Below are positions 20,326-31,270 of a stretch of DNA of 64,000 bases, piece after piece. The DNA comes from Agarophyton chilense (Eukaryota > Rhodophyta > Florideophyceae > Gracilariales > Gracilariaceae): the NCBI GenBank assembly GCA_030374765.1, contig JARGXX010000099.1, positions 2,108,001-2,172,000 of the forward strand. The letters are read 5' to 3'. The notes beneath the pieces were generated by a model. The model did no database searches. It saw nothing but the letters and a program-made list of their open reading frames with translations, and had not been told where the DNA came from. Numbering within the stretch: the stretch's first letter is position 1; every line of letters begins with the position of its first letter. The position numbers and the translations under genes are program-made.

Positions 20326-21609
20326 TCATCGATATTTCCGGAATATATAAACTTCGTCCCCAGGGCGAATGTGAAAATGTGTTGCAGGTGGTAGGCGAGA
20401 CTGAAGTGCGTCGGTGATTCGGAGATGTGCGGTGATTGAGGCCATTTCGTTACGAGCAGTCCGAAGAGCGGCCATACGTTCTTTCTGTTGAGGAAGTGTG
20501 GCATTGAGTACAGGGAAAGAAGGTAACGCACCATATACGAGTAGAGTTGGAACATACCCTTCGGGTCCCATTGTGTCATTCATTCCTTTCACTGCCAGAC
20601 GTAGTGCAATTTCAGGGTCAACGGAAGGGTGGTCGGTTCGGATAACTTTGAAGATGCGTCGTAAAGGCGCATGGTGTCGTTCCTTTATGCCAATAGAATT
20701 ATGACTCTCGATCCCCGATATCTGTACGTTGATACCGTGTAGTGATGTGACATCGTGCCAAAACTTGGACGTGAAAACTTTGGCAGCGTCAGCGTGAATA
20801 CGATTCGGGTAGCCAACATAGACAGAAGCCCAGCCTTCGACGAATGCATCCCAAATATCCTTGGCAGATTCTCCTTTTAGAAGGATGGCGTTTTGGTAAC
20901 GCGTATGGGTGTCCACAATATGTAGAACAGGATGCCCTTCTATCCACATCAGGTCAATGGCCACTTCATGATTGAAAATCAGCTGATCGGGAGGAATGGA
21001 AACTCGAAAACGGTAAGGTCGAGGGGATGACGTTTTGAAAGTTCGGCACTGTTCGGCAATCTCTTGGAGAACTTTCCATGTTTCGCGGTTGACTTCTTCT
21101 GGACGTGCTCTTCGTAGCAGGTTGTAGAGACGCTTTACATTCGGGTGGAAGAAATGAAGATGTAATTTCTTCAGTTCAGTGCGTGTATAAAGGATCCTAC
21201 TTGTGTTCCATTCGATAAAGAGGTGACTGTGTTTACGAGTAATGGGTAATTTCCATCCCGTTCGACGATTGTCCAATAGATTGTCAACATTGTCGGCAAC
21301 TAAAGATTCTCTGTCCATTATGTCCAAACCAATGAGTAGGGGAACGTCAGCAGAGACTACGTCCACTACGATAGGGAGAAAACCTCCGTCTGGAATGGGT
21401 ATACGGATGGCAATCTTTCCGAGACTATTTCGAATATCATTGCCAAAGCGAAAGGAGTACCATGAGCGAGTCAACTTCATTCTCGTATTATGCTGCCGAT
21501 GGTAATCTTGTGCTTGACGTAAACCGATCGCTGACTTCTGTGCTCTACTATCAAGGCATGCACCCTCAAAATGGTTGTTGGTGTATTTTGGTGACGACGT
21601 CAGACGCAT
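20326..21609 (-). pseudogene. Copia protease-integrase polyprotein, element B
   Basis: This 427-codon open frame starts in a degenerate protease (LDSRAQKSAIG for DTGA; PLLIGLDIMDRES). It continues through the integrase zinc region (LHFFHPNVKRLYNLL ... EQCRTF) and core (VAIDLMWIEG, HADAAKVF, GIKERHH), then TLLVYGALPSFP. The frame is long and intact, which is unusual among these remains, so this copy is relatively young. It stops at GDEVYIFRKYR, where the integrase tail should continue, and no RT follows to the left. Confidence 0.72.
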
Positions 21610-21770
21610 ATTGTAGACATGTATCAGACGGCGTTTAGGTAGTCGCTTGCGGTGGGAGCGTGTAGTATGTCGTCGAGAACTAACGAGGTGTGAGCGACGT
21701 GCGTCATGAATCTTGTCCGGGGGTTTCTTTTGCCTGATGTGCAGAACCTGGCGGCTAGATAGGCTCTGCT

Positions 21771-22961
21771 TTAAAAAGGCTCATCTTTGATGTCCACGGC
21801 GTTCACATCGTTGAGAACTGCGTTCGAAGTGGCGGCAAGTTGGGACTTGGTTGTCATTGCGTTGAAATTGGACAAGAAGTTCGTATCAAATGATTCTGCT
21901 TCTGGTCGTTCTGCCTCGTCATTAGAAATTTCCTCATGGTTTTCATCAAGTGCCTCCTGTAAATCGCGAACAAATTCGACAAGTACTTCACTGACGTTGA
22001 CGGACTTGTTCTTCGACTCGTAGTATGCTGCTTTATTCAGTGCGATACGTTCGAAATTGAGTTGTTCTTTGCACCGAGAGACACGACAGTCCTCCTTTCC
22101 GCAGTTGAAGCACATGCAGTTTGAAGAACACGAGGGAGGAGACTCGGACTTTCTCTGGCGAGCGGTATGAGGATGACGACCGTAACGTCCATGATCATTG
22201 TAGTTCACGTTCCACCTGGATTTGCGGAAATCAGAACGTCCTGTAGAAGGCGAAGGGTCGTGCTCCTCCCATTCCGTTTGAGCTTGTTCCAGCAAGGACA
22301 AATATTTTAAATAGCTCAATTCTTCCATGTGAGACGTGGCAGCAACATTTCGAGCCCATTCGCGACCTTTGACTGCGTTTTGTAGGAATACACGCATGCT
22401 ACGGTCAGATCGGTTCTCATGGTGGGCCATAGGGACGAGACGTTCTACATCACGTGCCAGGTCATACAGAGCTTGGGCTTCTGTGCGGCTCTTCGTTTCG
22501 AATTGCGAAATGTGCAACCCTTGAAGCTTCTGAGACGTGCGTTCCATCTTGGCAGGAGAGGCAAAAACTTCTCGGAACATCGCCACAACTGCTCCCCAGT
22601 TATTCTCTCTACCGTCAATATTACGGTAATAGAATTGTGGGGCCTGTCCTTGAAGCATATGATGGAGGTACATAACACGGTCCCCCGCTTTCACTCGATT
22701 CTCTACGCATAATTTCTGGTATTGTGCCAGATAGTATTTCCAATCCTCATCCGATGTGCCAGAAAACTTATCGTCCTTGCTTCGGAACTTCATGGTGAAA
22801 ATTCTGGTCGACTTGTTCTCATACTGGTCATCAGTGCGGGTGTGATTACCATTTTGCCTACCTTGATTGAAAGGCTGCTGTGCACTTTCAGTGGCCCTCG
22901 GTGACAAAACTGCCAGGTGTGCATGCCACGTGGCATTGCTGTTACTATGCACTTTACCCAC
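21771..22961 (-). CDS. Copia gag, element B, with CCCC-type zinc knuckle
   Basis: This 396-codon intact frame has capsid helices (YLAQYQKLCVENRVKAGDRV, LHHMLQGQAPQFYYRNI), a basic region, then CFNCGKEDCRVSRC and an acidic tail. The knuckle spacing is CX2CX4CX4C, with Cys where the usual CCHC motif has His. Gag would coat element RNA and form the particle. It lies directly upstream of the protease-integrase frame, as expected for copia. Confidence 0.75.
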   Translation of the reverse strand: MGKVHSNSNATWHAHLAVLSPRATESAQQPFNQGRQNGNHTRTDDQYENKSTRIFTMKFRSKDDKFSGTSDEDWKYYLAQYQKLCVENRVKAGDRVMYLHHMLQGQAPQFYYRNIDGRENNWGAVVAMFREVFASPAKMERTSQKLQGLHISQFETKSRTEAQALYDLARDVERLVPMAHHENRSDRSMRVFLQNAVKGREWARNVAATSHMEELSYLKYLSLLEQAQTEWEEHDPSPSTGRSDFRKSRWNVNYNDHGRYGRHPHTARQRKSESPPSCSSNCMCFNCGKEDCRVSRCKEQLNFERIALNKAAYYESKNKSVNVSEVLVEFVRDLQEALDENHEEISNDEAERPEAESFDTNFLSNFNAMTTKSQLAATSNAVLNDVNAVDIKDEPF

Positions 22962-23735
22962 CTGGCAGTGCGGGAAAAAGTGGGCTTATGGCTTATATAT
23001 TTTAGAAATCTTTGCCTGTTGGTCCCTTAAAACTTTTTCTTTTTGGGAAGAAAGTTTTTTTATGTTTCATCTTGCCCGGTTCGCCACATGGGTTTGTGTG
23101 ACGTAGAACGAGTGGAAAGGTGTACTCAAGAAATGGCGGGGTTGTTAGGCGCGGCACGCTGCGGAGACGAGTTGTGCGACGGCTCGCAGTGGTACTCGTG
23201 GTAGGACAAAAGCCGAGGACAGTGCGCTCAGTCTCGGTGGTTGGCGGCCTTGGGGCAGACGAATTGGCAGACGGGGCAGCATACGGGGCGGTTGTAGTGG
23301 TCCGGGTGGTACCAGACGTAAGGACAGATGGGAGTGACGGCGGACAAAAAGGTGTGACTGGTTGACGGGTGTTCGGCGTGGCAGCGTGGCAATTTGTCAC
23401 GTCTTCGACGATCACTCCCAGATAGAGGGGTTGAATGTCCTGGGCACGTCGAGCACGTGTGCGACTTGGAAGGATAACTGTAGGGGAAAACAAAAAAGGT
23501 TAATTTTCGTTTGCCCTCAGCCAATGTTGGCAATCTAGAATATCAGCTATCCTGTAAATACAGGTACTCGATATGAGTCATCTAAATTCGTAAACATTCT
23601 AATTACGAATTATTGGTCTCAGGGCCCCCGTAACTAGAGTGCTTCGGAATTAGAGCAATAGTTAATAGAATAGAAAAACATCAAATAAAGAACTTACGTT
23701 GATATTCCATCTTGTCCTAATTCGCAAATGTTACA

Positions 23736-24023
23736 AAGGACTGGTCAGATGGTCGCTTCACGCAAAAAAGAATGCGCGGAGCGAGGAAGAAGTGAAGTTA
23801 AGTAAAAGTATATAAGGTTATAGATAAGATTATCGAGGGAGTAGTACCCCCAAAATGAGTTCTTTCTAGTTCCTATACTACTTTTATGTTTCTCCATTGG
23901 AAAAATAGTGCACTATAAACTACTGACTGTCAAATACTAATTTATCAGCACAATTGTGTGTGAATTGATAAATAATTCACCCATATGAGCTACATAATTT
24001 GCGTAGTGCTATCCGTAGATTCA
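23736..24023 (-). repeat. Copia LTR-like segment, right (element 5' LTR)
   Basis: The segment is similar to 14735-15021: both contain the phrases CTATACTACTTTTATGTTT/TATACCACTTTTATGTTT and TATCAGCACAATTG/ATCAGCACAATTG, and both end in CCGTAGATTCA. It ends exactly at the CGGTT duplication. The inner edge is unclear because similarity fades before 23736. Confidence 0.6.
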
Positions 24024-25170
24024 CGGTTACTCACCAGCCAGTGCATTCGCTGCAGTGTGACAAAAGTTGCGTATCCTTCCTTCTAGAGGACAAGAAAGCA
24101 GAGCCGTTTGTTGTAGACTTTCCCAAAACAAAACGCTATTGGGATGTGGCCCTAATCCAAATGAGGTCTCTTGAGATCCTCCGGTGGGATTTGTGTGATG
24201 ATAACAAACCATACTGTATCCGAATCGATTGTGTAAACGGAAAGGCGTTGGGTTTCGTCACGATGAGAAATAATGATTACATGTACTAGGATATCTTTGC
24301 ATTTTTTAATTCTTTTCCATGTTTCTCGTTCCATCCTACCGTCGATTGGCTGATTCTGGAAGCGGCGGACTTTCTACGTTTGCTTGAGGACTTGTGTATC
24401 GTCACCATGATGTTGTGCAGAGGGGTGAAAAGGTTGGAAAAGTATGGGACCCTCGTCTTCAGTCATTGCATGGGGCAAAGGAATTGTTGCAGTTGTGCTC
24501 TGTTGATCGGTGGTTCCATAACCAGAAGTCCATCGAGCTTGCCGGAGTCGTATCTAACTCCCATGGCTGAGATGATTCTGCCAGACCACTTGATTTCCTT
24601 GAAGATCCGGGGGCCCTTCAGTGGGTTAAGGTAGATGAATCGCTTGGCACAGAACGTAAAAGGCATTCGTATACCCGACAGTATACCTTCGATGGAAGGA
24701 CTGTAAAGAAATATGTCGTCCAACCGGTACGATATCCACTTAAAAAGTTCCTTGGGCATGACGTCTGCCAGCGTGAATTGTAGGTGAGTCGTGGCATGGG
24801 TTTTTGTGTGGAGTACTCTTGTTGATGAGAAGACTCCGTCGAGGATGATGAAGGACTGCAGTGCTCGTAAGTTCTGGTCGAGTTCGAGCTGCCAGTAGTT
24901 ATGCGAGAGGTCGAAGGTAGCAAAGCATTGGGGCCCAGCCAGTTTTTACAACTCTTGCTCGACGTTCGGCATGAAATACTGATTACGAATGGTGTATTTG
25001 TTAAAAGGACGAAGGTCAACGGTGTAGAGCAAATGTAGCATTCTGGATGCACCTGAGTTCGACCGTTCGAAATACTACGAAGTCGCAATACGGCATTCAT
25101 AATCTATTGCGTGGGCTATACTCGACTACGAGAAGTTATGAGAAGAATTTATTCATGGAAAGATTTGGAC
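24024..25170 (-). mobile_element. Decayed Ty3/gypsy element, right part: reverse transcriptase and start of RNase H
   Basis: Read from the right, RT motifs appear in shifted frames: TVDLRPFNKYTI, FATFDLSHNYWQLEL and the active-site block YRLDDIFLYSPS (24680-24730). Next are IKWSGRIISAMGVRYDSGKL, then NRAQLQQFL at about 24480. RNase H begins near 24280 and breaks off at 24028, in MHWLVSNR. The missing RNase H half is at 14280-14420. Several stops and at least two frameshifts show long decay. RT upstream of about 25170 is not recognisable. Confidence 0.7.
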
Positions 25171-25407
25171 AGGAGAAACTTAATTAGGAAGTACCGTATT
25201 TAGTGTACACTGTACGGTGCCATCACCAAATATTTTTATTTGGTATTGTTTAGATAGTTATGTAGTGGCACGCCACGTGTTTGCATTACTGTACAGTACT
25301 TGTTTTGCCTCTTGGCACATTAAAGGGCGCAAGGCCCAGGTGAGGACTGCGCGAGGCCAACCAACAGCCAACCAACCTAAACACCATCTTGGTGAGTCCT
25401 TGAAATC
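25171..25407. other. Short spacer before element P
   Basis: I recognise nothing in these 240 bp. The last five bases (AAATC, 25403-25407) are the probable left target duplication of element P. Confidence 0.5.
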
Positions 25408-26211
25408 TGTAGAGCAACGAATGCGCGCATAACCGGTCGGGGGCACCATTCATATGGCATCCGATATATCGGGGACCGCGGAAACGATTTTTTGAGTACT
25501 AAGTTTTTAGTATTTTAGACACCTTAAAGGGTATGTTAGTTAAGTCTCTAGAGTAGCACCGTAGTGAACGGATGGACGTGCAAGATTGGGGTTACAAACA
25601 TGATACGAGTATGGACCAGGATTGGTTTGCACTACTATAGTCTACACGTGTAGTTCACTGTCTAGAATAGACTCAAGCGATGGCTTCACCGCCACCGCCA
25701 CCACCAGGTAAAGTGCTTGGCTCTAGATTATGTCGCCTACGCGAGTCTCCATCTCTTAACGAGAGGAACCGCGATCAGTTTGGCAAATCTATCCCCTCGG
25801 GAAGCTCAGGCGTCACTGTACCATCGTTATTGGTGTGTTTCTTTCTTTTGTTGGTTTTCCTGTGTTTAAATCAGTACACCGCCCTTGTATGGGGTTGTTT
25901 TCACCCGTCTTTATTTCGCTTATCCAGTGTGCATACCCCTTTCGTAGGTCTGTACGCTTGGTCGTGCGTCCTATTTCGCTCTACATTTTCGCTGTACACT
26001 TTGCCGTTGTCCGCAAAATATCCTTGTCCTTGGATCTCCTTTGATTCTTCCACTTTTTCTGGGTTCATCATCTTCTTAGGTATTGCCTGAACCACCGTGG
26101 TCTTACACCCACGCATCGGAGGCACGAAGGCTCGTTCGGTGAGTTACCCCTCTTCACGAGAGCGGGACTCGAACACCCGAGAGGTATTTTCCCTTCTGGG
26201 AGTGCTCTACA
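25408..26211 (+). repeat. Element P 5' LTR
   Basis: It begins TGTAGAGCA and ends TGCTCTACA, a perfect 9-bp inverted repeat. It is clearly homologous to 46308-47136 along its length. Near its 3' end is the hairpin-like CGGGACTCGAACACCCG, which on the opposite strand looks like a tRNA T-arm. Confidence 0.9.
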
Positions 26212-26213
26212 TC

Positions 26214-26229
26214 TGGTCTCCCGACTTAG
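26214..26229 (+). promoter_or_regulatory. Element P primer binding site
   Basis: TGGTCTCCCGACTTAG starts two bases after the LTR. The first eleven bases are the same as the site in element Q. The complement, ...CGGGAGACCA, matches from memory the 3' end of yeast tRNA-Tyr, so tRNA-Tyr priming is possible. Confidence 0.7.
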
Positions 26230-26372
26230 AAGGGAAGAACCTGATAGGTATTGAAGATTTGAAGATCAGATCCCGCTTGCTACTGATATTCATTGCTACT
26301 TTGCTATTGATTTTCGAGGCTTTCGATTTGGTTTAATTGTTATTCCGAAGTGGGCGGTTCACTGTTTACATT

Positions 26373-28019
26373 ATGTCACAGCCTGCCGCCACGTCGAGGA
26401 AGGGCTCCATACCAGCAGCAGGGGGTACACCACGTGCTGAACCATGCTCGTAAATGTCCACACCGGAGGAATTAATTGCTGGTCAAACTGATATTGAAGC
26501 TCGTGGAGCGCCCTCAGCCTCTTCTAAACCTCAATTGGTCGCTCCTGCGGTACCACAACCAATCTTTGAAACACCGTCAGCGGTTAACCGAATCATTGAG
26601 TCGACTGAGTTCCAAAACTTGGACTTGCGTTTGCACATTGCCAATATCGCTAATATTTCTCTGTTACAGGAGGCTACCGAACTTCCTCGTATTGTGGATG
26701 AAGTTAATGTTCGGGATGTTTCAGAAGAAATTGGAGTCCTTCGAAGAGATGTTAACTTCATTTTGGAATATCTGGATGTTCCAGGAACTTTTAAAAAGGA
26801 ATATGCAGACCACGTTGATGACTTCCGCGCTAACAAACAAGGACTCCAAGGTCGTTTGGACACGCTTGAAGCGACAATCCGATTGGATCAAGAAGTTGCC
26901 GCCAAGGCAGATGAAATTGATACGTCAGTTCATTCGATTGGATTCGAGAAGAAACGAAGTCTTCGTCATTCCTAAAAAGAGGTACATTTCAGTTCGAGTT
27001 CATCTAGTTCAGATTCTAAACGCCACTCTGCGAAATCATCCTCTGACTCCTCAGAAGAAGATAATCACCACCGAATTCTCGGATGACACGTTCGAAGTCT
27101 ACTCGCACTACTCAAGGAGTTATTCGCTCCCACGAGAAGGGTCGCCGTCATCTTGGATTGAAGGATCTGAAGCCGACGAATCCGTTATACCGGAAGCTAC
27201 TTTCGTACCGTTACTATCGGCTGGCCGATTCCTCGTCGAGTCGCACACCCCAGGGCACTGGAAAAGTCAAGGACTGTATCAAAATAATGGGTCTTACACT
27301 GCGTTCGCAGGAATTAAATGGTGAAGATCCTAAACTAATACTTTACTTTCTTGGAAAAATAGTTCAGGAAGCTGACATCTTCCAAATGAACGAGGCTCAA
27401 GCTTACATTTCCCTACCGTATTTCCTTAAAGGAATGGCTGAAGATCAGCACAATTCAGTTCGAGGATCCCCGAGAGCCTCGGAAGGAAGAGTTACCTCTG
27501 GGCCCGAAGCCGTTCAATACCTTTTGAGGTCCTACGCCACGGGTAGCGCGATTCAGGATGCAATCCTCGCTCTCCGCGATACGAAACAGAAGCCCGGTGA
27601 AACCGAAACAGTTTATTCAACTCGATTGGATAAGGCGTTTAACTGATGTGGTAACTTGTATTCTGCGTCCGAGCGGTGTACAATTTTTGTTGATGGACTT
27701 GATCCTGCCATAAGAGCTCTTGTTGCGCGACGCCATGAAGATAAACGGAGGATTTCCTACTAGGAACTGGTACAGTACACCCAAGCTGAGGGAGATTCAC
27801 ACCATGCCCGACAACCTACGGGACGTCCTCCGTCCAAGGTACTTCACGCCGAAGTGTCTTCACCGTCTCTCTCACTCTTAAACAGAGCACCGGTTGGAAC
27901 GGATCACGATAACGTCCACTTCATTCGGAAGGATAATTTTTCGATGGCCACTACGGACTTGCCATCTACTTCTGTTGAAACCTCAGAAGGCGACTCAGCC
28001 TTCTATGGTGGCACAAGAG
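26373..28019 (+). pseudogene. Element P gag, N-terminal and capsid part
   Basis: The frame opens at ATG 26373, meets TAA at 26451-26453, then runs 173 codons from 26454 (helical region QNLDLRLHIANIANISLLQE). A frameshift near 26975 moves it to the frame of 27083-27646 (capsid-like KPGETETVYSTRLDKAF). TGA and TAG follow before the Q insertion. When Q and one AAGAG are skipped, the same frame continues at 38099 to the zinc knuckle, so this was one gag gene. Confidence 0.75.
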
Positions 28020-28465
28020 TGTAACGCAATGACTGTTGGGTCAGCTTACGGGTCTCGACCGGTGTTAGTTTGGTAGAGCGGGTCCTAAGGTTCGAATCCT
28101 TGACGGCGGCACTCCCAGAGTACTTGCTGCAATGGGCTGGCGTTTACTGCGTAGTCTTACAGGTTGGAGCTACGGAAACGATGGCTTGAAGACCCAAGGG
28201 TGGAACTAATATACCAAAGGGGGTTTTTTAGTATCCTAACGGTGCCCACAGTACTATAAGGGAGAAGCGTCACTCGAGCCCAGTAAAAAGTACTGGCGAG
28301 GCGTTGAGATCTCCCTGGCACTGTAATGCTAATCTATTACACCAATTAAAAAAAATTAATAATCTACATGAGTCCACCTGAGGTCGACCCGTCCACGTGT
28401 CATCTGCAAGCTCCTTCAGGGCCCGGCAGCTTACAGGGCTCAACCGCTATAACCGCTCCTTCACA
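28020..28465 (-). repeat. Element Q 3' LTR
   Basis: On the plus strand it runs from TGTAACGC to CCTTCACA and matches 37647-38093 over its whole length. It contains the perfect 6-bp hairpin CCAGTAAAAAGTACTGG near 28280. The purine tract AAGGAGGGAGA (minus strand, 28478-28468) abuts it as PPT. Confidence 0.9.
28059..28110 (+). other. tRNA-like motif in element Q LTR, antisense to the element
   Basis: The D-arm-like TAGTTTGGTAGAGC and the T-arm GGTTCGAATCC resemble Pol III A and B boxes. The flanks CCGGTGT and ACGGCGG can pair at six of seven positions like an acceptor stem. The anticodon arm is absent, so it is not a functional tRNA. The other LTR copy has changes in the B box (GGTTCTAATCG). 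Confidence 0.45.
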
Positions 28466-28849
28466 TATCTCCCTCCTTAGGATTCGGCCGTCACGGCGAA
28501 GTCCCAATTGCCTCATGCTTGACCCAGGGGACGCGAGCACTTTGTTGCTCTCGGTACCATTGGGCGCGACGGGTAGTCACGTCGTCATCGCCTTTGAGGA
28601 TGCAGGGACGCGTGAGCTCACCATTTGTGCCGAAGGGCCATTTACGGGCCTAAGGACTGAAACTCCCACGCGCCGTGAGCGCTGGCCATAGGTACAACGC
28701 CGGCGTATTTCTCGCGTCGCGTTACCGAGCCGGTCCATTGGCTTCTTCCTTAGTCTCCGTTCTTCCTTTGGCGACGCTCGGCGCTTCGTCCACTGTGGTT
28801 CACGCCTGTCAGTCCGTCCGGGTCGATTCCGTCATCCCGCCTTATCATC

Positions 28850-30690
28850 GTGGTACTTTCCCATTGGTCGCGCGCCATGCTGAACTCGCCTTATAAGCCC
28901 GTTGGATATGCCGTTCTTCCTCCAGACTTTTTCGCTCCCATCGGTCATCCTATTCACTTCCCGGCGCACCAGTCTGTGGGCAGCGGCACCATGGCTTCGA
29001 ACTACCAAGCGGGCAGCTCCTCGGGATACCAAGTGGCTTACAAACGTCCCGGAGACCTCTGTAATCATACCATCGGACCAAATCCGCAGGCAGTGCGTCA
29101 CGCCATTCTCCCGTTCTCTGTGGAAGAATACCAGCGGTTTTGCCACATGTATCTCGACGCCCGAAGGTTTGCCAAGATACCTGATTTACGGAGGGGCACC
29201 AAAAACGCGCGCAGCGTCTCGTGGTATAACCGATGGTTGCATTGTTCTGTGGATCCCCGTTCGGCGACGCGATGTCGCACCCTCATCCAAGCGGATATGC
29301 CAACGTCCGCTGCGAGGAGGAAGCCGAATACCAGTTCAGGGTGAACAAACTCCTCTCAGACGTATCCAGGGTTTCATCTCGCCTCATGTGGACCTTCCTC
29401 CGGCTGGTCACAATCTCTCTGCGCTTATGTGCTTCCGGCCAACGTACGACCACTTATTTTTGATATCCAACCGGGTCTATTGGAACGAGATGCACAAGCC
29501 CGATGGACGTCTGAATCAATCCTTGGGGTTCTTTTTTGGTTGGCACCACGTGGGGTTTCACGACATGAGCACCGACAAACGCCTTCCGTTGTGCCTCTCG
29601 CTTCCCCACGAAGATGAAAACCAATGGGCCATTTATTGGCGTTTCTTGCCGCTCCTTCTGGTTCCCACGCTGTCCGTGGTGGCGTACCACTCGTCTCAAC
29701 TCATGGGCGATGACAATGACCGAAGGTCGTGGCTGCTCTGCCAGGTACTCTTCGTTGAGTTCGGCTTGATGTCCCTTATGGCCTTTCTGGATACCGCAAA
29801 GTACGGAATCCGTGGTATTGTCCGTTCGGAGGATTGGAGGGTGTGGTACGATGAGAACATACCCGGTCCTCGAGGTCGCCTTATCCCACTCCCGGACATC
29901 ATGATCCGTTTCCTAAAGAACTTGGGCATCCGGAATATCTTCCGTGGGTCCCAGTTTGACGTCGAGGAGACTGAGGCCCTTTTGGATCATGTCCTACAGG
30001 TGGAGTGGCGCAAGACTCCAGACTTCCTTCGATATGACCAGGATACAGACTCATTAACGCCGATTCCGCTGCATCAGCTCCTCCGGCAACTGCTCATCAG
30101 GATGAGCTTTCTTATGAGCCGCCCGTCGCCCAGGTGGAAATCCCTCCTGGAGAGTATCCTGTCGCGGCTGGAAGTCCTGTAGGTGATGCGCTGTCTCAAA
30201 CGTCTACTGGGGGCGTCGATATCTCTCCGTTCTCTCCGTTGCCACGCTTTCTCGCTTCGGTCACGGCTTCGGCTTCGGATCTCCGTCATGTCTGCCGTAC
30301 CGTTGGTACTACGGCCTCGATGGAGAGTGCGACAGTCCTGAGGGAAGCCTGCTCCTGAGCGCGTCGCTCGGCGCGCTACGCCGCGGTTGTCCAACAGGGT
30401 CAGGATCTAAAGACCGCTGTGATCAATCTCCCGCAGCAGAATGGGCAGGCGATGTCCCAGAGGGTTACTGCCAACTTGGATGCCCGATATGTTCTCAATT
30501 TGAGTGACCCGAAGGTTTCCCATGGTAACAATAGTTCCTAAGGAGAGTCCCTCCCGAAAAAGCGTGCTCGGCTCGCTGGGGCCGGTTCGGGTGGTCCAGT
30601 TGGCTCCTCGGGGGACCCTAATCCCGGTTTCGCTCCTGCAGATTCCAATGAGGACGACGGAGTTACTCCTGCGCCACCACAGTGAGTCCT
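28850..30690 (+). pseudogene. Antisense accessory reading frame of element Q
   Basis: This frame lies between the Q 3' LTR and its integrase/chromodomain, on the strand opposite to gag-pol. It opens at 28850 (NPQAVRHAILPFSVEEYQRF), shifts near 29350 to a long frame ending at 30182 (SSQLMGDDNDRRSW; FLDTAKYGIRGIVRSEDWR), then continues in another frame to about 30690 with a basic cluster PKKRARL that could be a nuclear localisation signal. Element P has a frame in the same place and orientation with recognisable similarity. It has no known domain. Antisense ORFs at this site are known in some plant Ty3 elements. Confidence 0.5.
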
Positions 30691-30916
30691 GTTGGTGTTC
30701 GAAGCGCTTCCGCAAACCTTGAGGTCATAACGAGGGCTGTCAGGCCTCTGTTAGTTACTCGAGTAAGTCAAATAAAGTAGTGCTTCTGCTTTCCCAAGGT
30801 CTTTCTAGTATCTCAAATGTGCGTGCCCCGGGACGGCGTTACATCTTGAAAGTGTCCCGGGGTCTACCTCAGGTGTCTCTGAGGGACTTACTTGGTTCCC
30901 TGATGCTGGAGCTACG

Positions 30917-30970
30917 ATGAACCGTCGTGCTCCGGCGAACCGTCATGCTCCGGCGAACCGTCGTGTGGGG
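30917..30970. repeat. 18-bp direct repeat in element Q
   Basis: About three adjacent copies of an 18-mer built on CCGTCGTGCTCCGGCGAA lie just downstream (in Q sense) of the chromodomain. Confidence 0.6.
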
Positions 30971-31030
30971 AGGCGGTTTGGGAGGCGTTTTGGGATAATT
31001 CGGGCCAATGGTTCGATTATTCGGACCAAT

Positions 31031-31140
31031 GGTTGCCCCCTCCTGAAGGCCGCGCTCCGAGTGGCTGATTCTGCGCCAATTGGTTGCCCCCTTTTGAAGG
31101 CCGCGCTCCGAGTGGCTAATTCTGCGCCAATAGCGGGCGA
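31031..31140. repeat. Tandem duplication of about 53 bp in element Q
   Basis: Two adjacent copies begin GGTTGCCCCC and pass through GAAGGCCGCGCTCCGAGTGG. They differ by only a few bases. They overlap the end of the chromodomain. Confidence 0.65.
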
Positions 31141-31270
31141 TAAAATTAGCAGGAATGGTTTGAGGCTCTTGCCAAATATCTTACTCAGGTGTGTAGCCGA
31201 ACCAATGGACGCGAAAGCGCATAGTTTCATCTTCTCCCCGATCGGAGGAGATGATGCTCTCAATTACATA
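31115..31270 (-). pseudogene. Element Q chromodomain
   Basis: Reads YVIESIISSD, FRVHWFGYTPE, a stop (TAA), DIWQEPQTIPANFIARYW. This is the Y-V-I, W-x-G-Y and W-E-P pattern of retrotransposon chromodomains, which guide insertion to marked chromatin. The TAA inside shows it is broken. No separate start is visible; it is the tail of pol. Confidence 0.7.

Larger units (their letters stand above)
14430..24023 (-). mobile_element. Ty1/copia insertion block containing two different element bodies
   Basis: 9.6 kb of minus-strand copia-type sequence is flanked by the direct repeat CGGTT (14425-14429 and 24024-24028), which looks like a 5-bp target duplication. The flanks are two halves of one gypsy RNase H gene. 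Inside, from the right, are an LTR-like segment, gag B, protease-integrase B, an unassigned stretch, gag A, protease A, integrase A, RT-RNase H, and an LTR. Two gag and two integrase sets but only one RT mean it is composite: either one copia inside another, or a recombinant. Confidence 0.7.

Noticed and set aside
23002-23533. Overlapping minus-strand frames of 163 and 101 codons, Thr/Pro/Cys-rich
   Set aside because: No motif and two open frames over the same bases. It lies in the 5' leader of copia element B and is probably non-coding.
25680-26090. Open frame starting MASPPPPPPGK in the P 5' LTR
   Set aside because: It lies wholly within LTR sequence and is not kept in the 3' LTR copy, which has frame changes after the start.
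26140-26180. Possible tRNA gene from CGGGACTCGAACACCCG in the P LTR
   Set aside because: A T-arm-like hairpin is present but no complete cloverleaf can be drawn; it is repeated in both LTRs, so it belongs to the element.
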